DNA from: Parvularcula sp039822105
GTDB lineage: Bacteria > Pseudomonadota > Alphaproteobacteria > Caulobacterales > Parvularculaceae
DNA length: 64,000 nucleotides
Direction of reading: 5' to 3'
NCBI GenBank assembly: GCA_039822105.1
Contig: JBCBMW010000006.1
Coordinates: 112,519 to 176,518 of the forward strand
The notes beneath the pieces are model-generated. The model saw only the letters and a list, made by a program, of their open reading frames with translations. It made no database searches and had not been told where the DNA came from. Shown in pieces: positions 17,892-26,500 of the stretch; the first letter of the stretch is position 1, and each line of letters begins with the position of its first letter. The translations under genes and the position numbers were made by a program.

Positions 17892-18875
17892 ATGCGACCT
17901 GTCCGTTTTTCAGAAGTCCAGCACTGTTGTTTCGCACTTGTTTGCGCAGCGAATTTGGCATTGATGCCCGCTGCTTTCGCAGTCGCCCAAGACCAGGTTG
18001 AGCCGCAACTGGAAACCCAGCGTGCTGAAGAAGCGCAACAGCCGGAAGCGATAGACGATCAAGCTGAAGCCGATGGCTCAGTTGCGCTCTCGGCAGAGGA
18101 CGATCCGTCCGCCGCCGAATCCGCAACTTCTATCGAACCGCCCGCCGAGCCAGGCCTTGAGGAGGGTGCCAGCTTAGAGGAGGCCCCGGAACCAGAACTG
18201 GTGGAGGAGCGTGACTGGGGTCGCCTTGCTCCGATAGCGGACCTCGTCGATGCCGGAGGCGCAATCATCGTCATCCTGATCGTTCTATCAGTACTAAGCC
18301 TGATGGTGATTTTGGTGAAACTCATCCAGTTCGCGGTCTTGAAGGTCGGGGATCATCGCTTCACCGGCCAGCTTGCACAGCTTCTCGCGGAAGGACGTGA
18401 GAAAGAAGCGCTCGATCAGGTGTCCACGCGCCGCGGTGTCGTGGCCCGGGTCATGGAAGCGGCTATGCGGGGCAAGTCGCTCGGTGCCGATGACGAGATC
18501 ATCCGCCAAGAAGTCGAGCGGGTTGCCAAAGCCAAGCTCGATGGCCTCGAACGCGGCCTTCCTCTCCTTAGCCTTATCGCCACCATCAGCCCGCTCCTGG
18601 GTCTGCTCGGCACGGTCCTTGGTATGATTGAGGCTTTTCAGCAGCTTGAGGGTGCGGGGGACCGGGTCGATCCTGCCATCCTATCGGGCGGTATCTGGGA
18701 GGCGCTGCTGACGACCGCAGCAGGCCTGTCGGTCGCCATTCCTGCTGCCGCCTTCTTTACCTGGCTCCAGCGCAGCGTCGATGTCGCTGCTGGGCACATG
18801 GAGGATGCCGCGACGCGTGTCTTCACGACACCGATCTACCGCGGAAGCAGGAAAGCTGCGGAGGCTGAAGCCTGA
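17892..18875 (+). CDS. exbB: ExbB/TolQ-type proton channel subunit with acidic N-terminal extension
   Basis: A 327-residue MotA/TolQ/ExbB-family protein. A signal-peptide-like N-terminus (1-33, ending near AFAVAQ) is followed by an unusual Glu/Ala/Pro-rich acidic segment (34-107), then three membrane helices (about 122-148, 220-245, 268-292). The channel signature LIATISPLLGLLGTVLGMIEAF and the TTAAGLSVAIPAA block are intact. It drives TonB with proton motive force. It starts an operon with two exbD genes, tonB and an ECF-like fusion, spaced 30 bp or overlapping. The 167 bp upstream shows no clear Fur box or riboswitch. Confidence 0.93.
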   Translation: MRPVRFSEVQHCCFALVCAANLALMPAAFAVAQDQVEPQLETQRAEEAQQPEAIDDQAEADGSVALSAEDDPSAAESATSIEPPAEPGLEEGASLEEAPEPELVEERDWGRLAPIADLVDAGGAIIVILIVLSVLSLMVILVKLIQFAVLKVGDHRFTGQLAQLLAEGREKEALDQVSTRRGVVARVMEAAMRGKSLGADDEIIRQEVERVAKAKLDGLERGLPLLSLIATISPLLGLLGTVLGMIEAFQQLEGAGDRVDPAILSGGIWEALLTTAAGLSVAIPAAAFFTWLQRSVDVAAGHMEDAATRVFTTPIYRGSRKAAEAEA

Positions 18876-18905
18876 TCAGGAATTGGCGAAGGCGGAGGTC
18901 ATTCG

Positions 18906-19316
18906 ATGCAAATCCGGCGAGAGGCAAAGACGAACAATATACTGAACATCACGCCTTTGATCGACGTGGTGTTCATCTTGCTCGTCTTCTTCATGCTCGC
19001 GACCAATTTCGCCAGCTATCGTTTGATCCGTGTCGATACGCCTCGAGAGACCGAGGTTATCGAAACCACCGAGGGCGCCATTGTCATCGCCCTCGCAAGC
19101 GACGGGTCGGTCAGCTTCGATAGCCGTCCCATTGAACGATCAGACCTCCAAACCGAGATCGCGGCCGTGGTGGCGATCGATCCTGGCCGCACCTTTCTCG
19201 TCCGCCCGGGCGAAGGTGTTCCGTTGCAAGAGGCTATCGACGTCTACGATGTCGCCCGTGACGTTGGCGCGCGCGCTGTTTCGTTCTCGGCACCCCAAGA
19301 GGAGCCGATCCAGTGA
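18906..19316 (+). CDS. exbD: ExbD/TolR biopolymer transport protein, copy 1
   Basis: A 136-residue protein with one N-terminal membrane helix (about 15-34, ITPLIDVVFILLVFFMLA) and a periplasmic domain. Asp20 is the conserved proton-carrying residue (Asp25 in E. coli ExbD). It lies 30 bp after exbB and overlaps the second exbD by 4 bp (ATGA-type). With ExbB it should form the motor for the operon's TonB. Its membrane-helix coding DNA is almost identical to that of the second copy, while the periplasmic parts differ strongly. Confidence 0.93.
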   Translation: MQIRREAKTNNILNITPLIDVVFILLVFFMLATNFASYRLIRVDTPRETEVIETTEGAIVIALASDGSVSFDSRPIERSDLQTEIAAVVAIDPGRTFLVRPGEGVPLQEAIDVYDVARDVGARAVSFSAPQEEPIQ

Positions 19317-19390
19317 AGCTCGCTATCGTCCGTCCACGTAAAAGGTCAGAGTTGGTCAACATCACGCCTTTGATCGACGTGGTGTTCATC
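18945..19390 (+). repeat. 33-bp identical repeat in the two exbD genes
   Basis: Positions 18945-18977 and 19358-19390 are identical over 33 bases and encode the end of the N-ITPLID...F membrane block in both exbD genes; similarity continues with a few changes for about 20 more bases. Synonymous positions match too, although the rest of the genes diverge. This suggests local gene conversion or a duplication whose membrane part stayed identical. Confidence 0.8.
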
Positions 19391-19726
19391 CTCCTCGTCT
19401 TCTTCATGCTGGCCGGAGCGATCGAACGACCTGACCCGCTTGATGTGGCCCTGCCTCAGTCAGAAAGCATCCTTACGGACGAAGTCGAGGATGTCGTGAT
19501 CCTGATCGACAAGGAGGGCAGGGTGGCCTTCCGGGATCAGCCGATGCGTGATGACGCTGAACTGATCCGTAATGCGACGGTCTGGTTTGCCGCGCGGCCA
19601 GATAGCTCGATCCAGCTGAAAGCCGATGGTGAGGCGGAGGCCGCCCGCGTGATCGAGGTGATGGAGGCGCTGCGCGAAGCCGGCGCGCAGTCCCTCGTGC
19701 TGGTGACTGTGGGCGGCGGCGCATGA
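19313..19726 (+). CDS. exbD: ExbD/TolR biopolymer transport protein, copy 2
   Basis: A 137-residue ExbD-like protein with the same 18-residue membrane block as copy 1 and its proton-carrying Asp at position 22. The periplasmic domain (about 45-137) differs from copy 1, suggesting a heteromeric ExbD dimer or two exchangeable partners. It overlaps copy 1 at its start and tonB at its end (4 bp each), so translation of the four genes is coupled. Confidence 0.93.
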   Translation: MKLAIVRPRKRSELVNITPLIDVVFILLVFFMLAGAIERPDPLDVALPQSESILTDEVEDVVILIDKEGRVAFRDQPMRDDAELIRNATVWFAARPDSSIQLKADGEAEAARVIEVMEALREAGAQSLVLVTVGGGA

Positions 19727-20883
19727 ACGGGTCGTCAGCTCACCCCCTCGGCCGGGTTGGCGTCCCGTCACCCACCGCGAAGCACTGGACGATTGCTGGT
19801 GTCTTGGCTCTGTTGGTGCACGTCATCGCGGCCCTCCCGTTTCTTCCTGCTCCAATTTCGGAAACGGATGTCGAGATCGCCGATCCCGGCGAGGCACCGG
19901 CCTTGATCGTTGATCTCCCGCCGATCGTCCGCCCACCCGAGCCAGAGACGCCGCCGGAAGTCATGCCGGAGCCCGAGGAACAGGTCATCGAGGAGCGCGC
20001 GGCCTCGTCGCCGCCTCCGGAGCCGCCAGCCACACCGCGCGAGGTGCCCCAGCTTCCAGACATTACGCCGCGCGCCGTCCCTGAGATTTGGTCCGGCGCC
20101 AGCGGTAGCGCCATGACCCTTGAGGAGTATTTGTTCCTGCAAGACTGGCTTGCGGCCGCCCGAAAGGCTGTACTCGAACAGGTGCGTTATCCTGAGGATA
20201 TTCGTCGGGATCAAATCACTGGCTCGGGAAAGATCGTGATCGTCGGTGCGCGTGATGGCGAGGTGGTTGAGTGGCGCTTCATTGAAAAGACGGGTTCGGA
20301 AAGGTTGGACCGCGAGGTCGAGCGTGCCATGCGCCGGATTAGGCAACTTCCTCCGTTTCCGGACGGAACGCGCTATGATACGCTGTCCTTCGTCGCGACC
20401 GTTCGTTTCGAGATCATCATGCCTGACGGCACCATACTTGCGAACACCAGACCTCGGGCCCCTGCAAACGGGAGCTCGCAGCCATCGGATCAAACGGAGC
20501 TCGTTTCTCTAGCCAGGATGCAGCAATGCGCTGCCTCGGCGGCTGGTCTTCAGGAGGATCGCGAGACAATCGACGACGAGCGGCGCGTCATTGAGGGCGA
20601 TATCGCGGACTATCAACGTGCGGCTCAGCGTTATGAGCGCGACCGCCAGCCGTTGCCGCGTCGGCTTGAACTCCAGAGGCGGCGAATTGGTGAGCGGGTC
20701 GAAGCTTTCGATGCCGATGTTGCGGCTTTGCAGCAGCAAGCAGAAGCGTTTCAGCGCGTCTGCAGCGGCGGCCAGGTTCGCTTCGAAAACTTCAGCGCCG
20801 CTTGCAGACCGTACCTTTCGACGGGCAACCTCTATTGCGAGGCTTTCGGACCCTATTGGGAACGCCTCCGCGCCGCGGAATAG
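19723..20883 (+). CDS. TonB-like energy transducer with cysteine-containing C-terminal extension
   Basis: A 386-residue protein. A membrane anchor (about 22-43) is followed by a Pro/Glu-rich periplasmic spacer (52-120) and a TonB C-terminal domain (about 140-233; VRYPEDI, GKIVIVGARDGEVVEWRFIEKTG as consecutive blocks, LSFVATVRFEI). Ordinary TonB proteins end there. This one continues for about 130 residues: a strongly charged predicted coiled coil (about 262-345) bracketed by four Cys (269, 347, 361, 372). The extra part has no recognised family. It overlaps exbD copy 2 and is followed after 2 bp by the ECF-like fusion gene. Confidence 0.85.
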   Translation: MNGSSAHPLGRVGVPSPTAKHWTIAGVLALLVHVIAALPFLPAPISETDVEIADPGEAPALIVDLPPIVRPPEPETPPEVMPEPEEQVIEERAASSPPPEPPATPREVPQLPDITPRAVPEIWSGASGSAMTLEEYLFLQDWLAAARKAVLEQVRYPEDIRRDQITGSGKIVIVGARDGEVVEWRFIEKTGSERLDREVERAMRRIRQLPPFPDGTRYDTLSFVATVRFEIIMPDGTILANTRPRAPANGSSQPSDQTELVSLARMQQCAASAAGLQEDRETIDDERRVIEGDIADYQRAAQRYERDRQPLPRRLELQRRRIGERVEAFDADVAALQQQAEAFQRVCSGGQVRFENFSAACRPYLSTGNLYCEAFGPYWERLRAAE

Positions 20884-20885
20884 TG

Positions 20886-22883
20886 ATGGACCGGCCTTCC
20901 GTCACGGCTGCCCAGATGTCGCCTGCGCTCGGTCAGCGCCCGGACGATACCCGGTTGACGATCGTTCTCGTGACGACGGCCGTCCTGTTCTTCCTCGCGC
21001 TTCTTCCGTTCGAGCTGATTCCTGAAATCCCCGTCGATATTGATGCGAAACCGTTCTTCGTGCCGTTCGTGCTGTGTGCGTTGCTTCCATCGCGTCGCGT
21101 TGGGCTTTCCATCGGCCTTGGCGCGGCTCTTGGGGAAGGGCTTCGCGACCTCATGGAGGGGTATGAGCTCGACGACCCGATCGGATTTGTCGGCTACATT
21201 CTTGGGTTCTGGCTCGCGAGCGCGATTTTCTCCCTGGCGCCAAGAAACCGCCTGATCCTGGTCGTGGGATCGGTCCTGGGTGCGGGGATCCAGGCCGTGA
21301 TCGAGGCTTCCTCTTTTCTCCTCTTCGGAAGCGAAGGGCTGCCCGTTGCGCTTTGGAGCGCGGCTGGAAACACGATAAGCCACGGTGTGATCTGGGGCGC
21401 CATTCCGCTCCTGATCATCCTGCCAAGGCTCGATGGCCGCGTTGCCGAGCCCCTAGGTTTTGAGCCGCGGGGCAGGCGAGCCGAACCTCTAAGAGGGGGA
21501 GATGGCTCCGCTGAACGGGGTACTAGGATCATTGCCTCCGCGAGCGATGCTGGACTGGCCTGGGCGGGGGCGGACCAGACACTCTCTGGCTTTACAGAGA
21601 CCGTGCATCACGGCGAATGCCTTCGGCTTGAGGGCGAGGGTGCAGAAGCGGCTGCCTTCCTTCTTGCGGGGCTCGCGCCATCAGCGACTGGCGGCCGCGT
21701 CGTCGGTGACATCAATCCGGCGAGCTGGCCAGGCCTCATCGCCGTGGAGCCGCGGGCGCATGTGGTTGCTGCGACGGCTCTGGATCAGGTCGCTTCCGTC
21801 CTCTCGGATGACGCTTCCATGCCCGAGCGTACCGCGGAAGCTGGCGATTTCCTCGAACGCGCTGGACTCGCCCGTGACCGTCACCACGCTTTTTCGTGGG
21901 AACTGACTGATGGAGAACTGATCAGTCTCGCTCTCGCCACTGCGAAGGCCCGTCGCCCGGATCTGCTTATCGTCAATACTGGGATGGGTGAACTCAACGA
22001 CCAGCAAAGCGAAGCGCTGACCAATCTCATCAGTGAGCAGAGGAAGCGAGGAGCGGTCGTTCTACTAGGTAGCAACCGTCCGGAGCTTGCGCCCGATCGA
22101 AGCATCTCCGTCTCCGCCTCGACCGAACGCCGCCAAAGGTTTGTTGACAACAAGGTGCGGACTGAGCGTGCAACGATCCCGGTTCTTCAGAAAGGTCAGA
22201 GCGACTGGTGGAGACGGCGTGACCCGCGGGTCAAATGGGCAGTATTCCTAACACTGATCGTTCTCATTTATCTACTCCCCGACTGGCGCTTCATGGCGGG
22301 TGCTGCAGCGCTCGGCGTCATCGTGGTCGCGACCGCGAGGCCGCCATGGGGATGGCTTACCGTCGCGCTTCTCGTCCAGCTCCCGAACATCCTGGGACTG
22401 ATCGCTCTTCCTCTCATCGGCGAAGGTACGACGTCAGAGGAACTGGCCTTTGGGCTACGACTTGGTCTCGGCTGGGTTGCGGCGATCCTTTTCGGAATCG
22501 GCATTCTTTCGTCGATGACCATCAGAGACATGGTCGATGGGATCATAGGCCTCGGTCTGCCCCGGCGCTTTGCTTCGTCGGTCGGGTCGGCCTTCGTCCT
22601 GACCTATCTCTCTGCATCCGACCTCACTTTACGGTTGAAGGCCCCTCGGCTCCACTGGCGCCGGCCCGGTCAGACCATGGCCCGTATCGCGGCCATGATC
22701 ATTCCGCTCTTCGAAACCGTGGCCATGCGGGGAAGCGGCATGGCCGTTGGGCTGGCGACAACCGGTTACGACGGAGCGGCGAGAGCATCAGAAGTCCGGT
22801 CGTTGCGCATGCCAGACTGGCTGCTTCTGCTGGCGGTCACGACGGCTTTGATCGGTTCCGCTTGGCTGCGTTTTCTGTCTTAA
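20886..22883 (+). CDS. ECF-transporter-like S-A-T fusion with degenerate ATPase part
   Basis: A 665-residue protein that aligns by eye to a whole ECF importer in one chain. Residues about 22-180 are a six-helix S-component-like domain (GLSIGLGAALGEGLRDLMEG). Residues about 210-410 follow the order of an ECF A-type ATPase, but the Walker A position reads GEGAEAAAF (no GKS/T), the signature reads LTDGELISLALA instead of LSGG, and the Walker B end reads LLIVNTGMGEL instead of LLLDEP. Residues about 440-665 are an EcfT/CbiQ-like domain with a modified coupling region (AMRGSGMAVGLATTGYDG). The ATG at 20886 lies 2 bp after the tonB stop. It is likely a substrate-specific inner-membrane component without its own ATP hydrolysis. 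Confidence 0.72.
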   Translation: MDRPSVTAAQMSPALGQRPDDTRLTIVLVTTAVLFFLALLPFELIPEIPVDIDAKPFFVPFVLCALLPSRRVGLSIGLGAALGEGLRDLMEGYELDDPIGFVGYILGFWLASAIFSLAPRNRLILVVGSVLGAGIQAVIEASSFLLFGSEGLPVALWSAAGNTISHGVIWGAIPLLIILPRLDGRVAEPLGFEPRGRRAEPLRGGDGSAERGTRIIASASDAGLAWAGADQTLSGFTETVHHGECLRLEGEGAEAAAFLLAGLAPSATGGRVVGDINPASWPGLIAVEPRAHVVAATALDQVASVLSDDASMPERTAEAGDFLERAGLARDRHHAFSWELTDGELISLALATAKARRPDLLIVNTGMGELNDQQSEALTNLISEQRKRGAVVLLGSNRPELAPDRSISVSASTERRQRFVDNKVRTERATIPVLQKGQSDWWRRRDPRVKWAVFLTLIVLIYLLPDWRFMAGAAALGVIVVATARPPWGWLTVALLVQLPNILGLIALPLIGEGTTSEELAFGLRLGLGWVAAILFGIGILSSMTIRDMVDGIIGLGLPRRFASSVGSAFVLTYLSASDLTLRLKAPRLHWRRPGQTMARIAAMIIPLFETVAMRGSGMAVGLATTGYDGAARASEVRSLRMPDWLLLLAVTTALIGSAWLRFLS

Positions 22884-23509
22884 GACTTCGGCCCGGTGCG
22901 GTTAGGCTGTGGGGGCGGCGATGGCCGCGTGCCTCAGCCAGCATTGCATCGTGGCTCTTGCGGAAGCCGAGAGCAGTGCAGCCTGGGATCTCTTGAGCCC
23001 AATACCAACGAAAGGCGTTGATGTGTTCTCTGCACCAGGCCTCTGAGCCGCCCCCTAAACTGAGGGGATCAGGATTTCTTATCAGTGTGCATATAGTTGT
23101 ATATCGTCTGCGAGCGAACTCTAGAAATTGCGAGAGGTCACGTTTACGCGTTGCCGCACGATCTTGGAAATCAGTGTACCGATTAATATATTGGCACTTG
23201 CGGTGGGCCCTATCTCCTGCGGTGCACGTCTCTATCTCTTGGCAAAAGTTCCCAATCCAACCTTGGCAGTTCTCTTCACTCTTCAGCAGATCGCAGCTGA
23301 CGGGGGAATTCACTCTTGACCGGTCTGGCACACACCAATAGCGTGCGGCCAGGTGAAGAGCAGGGTATAAATCCTAACAATTACATCGATTAATCGTGAA
23401 AAGACGATGTGTCGAGTGACCATCGACTGGGCGCTGTGTGCTGATATAGTCAGTCTACAGATAGAGGTTCTGTGACTGAACGTTGTCGTATTCGAATGGG
23501 GGTTGTGTA
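22884..23509. other. Gene-poor 626-bp stretch before RHS locus
   Basis: No supported gene. A minus-strand frame (22837-23331) runs through it and into the 3' end of the ECF fusion gene. Its C-terminal part looks partly protein-like but has no family match and no convincing start. The stretch becomes more AT-rich toward the RHS gene. It probably contains the RHS promoter and remnants of earlier insertions. Confidence 0.4.
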
Positions 23510-26500
23510 GTGGTTCTCGGTTTCTTGCGTGTCAAAAAAGCGTCTCTCGCGGCCGTAATTGTCCGTCGCCACTTTGGGCGGACTATTGGCATCGTCGCGG
23601 TGATTGCCGCTGTTTTTGCTGTTTCGGGGTTTTGGCAAGGTGATCCGAGCGGATCGGGCGACGGGTATAATGATGTCGAGGAACCCCCCGTCGACTGGAG
23701 AGACAGGCTAAGTCCAGGGTGGGGCATTGATGCCCACGATCAAAACCTGATGGGTGACGATGTCGACTTCCGCACGGGTGCACTGAGCTTTGAGCATGTC
23801 GACGTCTCTCTACCTGGTAATTTTCCCTCTGGAAGTCGCTGTAAGACGGCGGCTGGCCATCTATGACGGCTATCTGAATGGCTCCTACGAGCGCGAGTTC
23901 GGCGAGTGGTCTTTGGCAGTCCCGTCTATCTCGACCTACGTTCTGTACAACTCGCACTGGAATGGCGCCAACCGCTGCACAGCGCCGCTCGACAGCTCGA
24001 TTGATAGCCATAATCCCAATGAGGGTTCCATCACGTTGAGGGCCAATCATTTCAGCGGTGGCCTGCTGCTGGATGTGCCTGGACAGGGGCGCGCGCAGGT
24101 CTATCAGGTGGACCCAGACGCCAACCCGTTTCCAGGCGAGGCCGTTTGGATGACCACGGAGGGTTGGTACTTCACCTGTGGACAAACAAGCATTCCGTCA
24201 GGTGGTTCCTCCGAACAAGCGTTCATTGGCCATGCGCCCAACGGTGATACTTACCACTTTGACGTGGTCCACATGGCTCGGCCCGATAAGCAAATCGAAA
24301 TGGCTAAAAAGCCGCGGCGTTGGATGTCGGTGACGGAGTTTCGTCAGTATTCGCTGCGGGCCTCCAAAGTGATTGATAAGGACGGCAATGAAGTCAATTA
24401 CATTTATAACGCGGTCGGACGTTTGGAGAGCATTGCGGCAAGCGATGGCAGGTCGATTGATTTTCGATACGAAAGAATCCCCGGTTTTGAGTCTCACAAG
24501 ATCACTGAAGTCATAGCGAACGACGACTCCTCTGAAGAGCGTCGGTGGACCTATGACTACGGTAACCCAACAACCATACAGCGCTACTATGTGTCGCCTC
24601 CAAGCGAGCCCTATGAGTATCGCATCGAGTGGTTTTCTCATGCGACCTTGACCCAGGTGAACCTGCCAGATGGGCGTCACTGGGCATTTGATATGCTCAG
24701 TATGGGCGCAAAACCGATTACTGGTGGGTCCGTTGATGGTCAAAGATGCGAGCAGCCGCCCCAGTCGGTCACGATCGATCATCCCGATGGCACTGTTGGC
24801 CGTTTTGATCTGAAGCAAGGCGCCAACATGGTCGAGCCATTGCCACTATGGTCGTATATTGGTCCGTTCACGACGTCTTGTCTTGGTAACCCGGATGATC
24901 TTTCGCTTGCGACCGTACCACCCTGGATCGCACAGTGGATGCTGCTGACTGAAAAGGTCCTTACACAGCCAAATGGTGATAGTGATACTTGGTTGTTCAG
25001 TCTCGGTTACTTGAATAGCGAGAAAAACCTCGGGACGAGTGTCGGCTGGGAGCCGAAGAACTCGGTGACGAACCCCGATGGCTCAATAAAGGTAGTGACC
25101 TATCTCAGTGTGGACCCATTGGAGTACGTCCAGGGTGTTGTTGCGCCGGTACCGCTAACGCCATTGGTCGATAAAGAGGAGATCTTCGATGCGAGCGATT
25201 TGACCACGCCTATACAAACCACTCAGTATGAGTACAGGCATAGCGGCACGAGAGGACTTCGGAGGCCCTATTCAGGCAGTGGGCGAAATCCCTGGGAGCG
25301 GTTTGACGTCTCCAGTCGTGTACAGAATGTCCGTTCAAAGGTCACACTGACCCGGGACGGCAGCAGCTATGTCACAACAAATACGCACAACACGTCCCCG
25401 TCGTCCGTCGACTTCAGCTGGGGTCTGCCAACTAGGGTTGAGAAAACGTCTGACGTCGTTGCCGATACGCGAGTCACTGATGTCACGTACCGAACACCCA
25501 CTGCCGCAAGCTGGATACTAGGCCTTCCCGACGTTGTGACGAGTAACGGAGTCGAACTTGTTGACTTCGCTTATACAAGTGCTGGCAACGTCTCGTCGAT
25601 TGAACGGTTTGGCAAACCTCATAAGACGTATACATATCATACAGTGGTCGGCGCCCGCGGTGCGCTTCGTACGTCAACGGACGCAATCGGTAGGCAGACG
25701 TTGTATGACACTTACCATCGCGGGATCCCGAGGCTGATCAGGCGACCTGACAATACAGAGTTGCGACTGCTCGTTGACGATTTGGGGCAGGTTGAGCGCG
25801 TGACCGATGCGATGGGTGCGGTCGTCAATTACGAGTACAATCTCTCCGGGTGGCTCGCCAACATCGATCGGCCCGGTGCGTTGGCAACAACGTCAATCGA
25901 CTACTTCCAAAGAGGCTCGGCCGATTTTCATCAGCGTGCGACGACAGGCAACCATCAGGCTCACACATACTACGACGGCTACCTTCGTCCTTGGAAAACG
26001 CGACTGATCGACACCACTCGTCCTGATACGCGAACCTACACATTGACGACCTATGACGGTCTGGGTCGTCCGGACTTTGAAATGGCGCCTGACGCCGTTG
26101 CAGGCACGTCTAACTTCGGTGTTCGAACGGTGTATGATGCGCTTGGTCGCGTGATTGAGACGCGGGAGAACAAGGCGCCTTTCGCGACGACACGATACAG
26201 TTACCTGACCGGTAACCGAGTTCGAATCACAGACCCCGAAGGCAACATCACCACGACGACACGCTCGGGGTATGGCCACCCCGACGACGGCGAGGTCGTT
26301 CTCATTGAGCAGCCGGAAGGTGTCACCACTCAGATGACCTATGATGTCTGGGGTAAGATGATTGCCGCGCGCCAATGGGGTGCGAGCAACGGTTTTAACG
26401 CTGACTATACGCAGCAATACGCTTACAACAGTAAGTTCGAACTCTGCCGCCATTATACGCCAGAAACAAACAGTACGCTTTTCTACTATGACGCAGCTGG

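Noticed and set aside
22837..23331. 164-codon minus-strand frame between the ECF fusion and the RHS locus
   Set aside because: It overlaps the ECF gene end, has no good start or family match, and its composition is mixed. It may be a remnant but is not supported as a gene.
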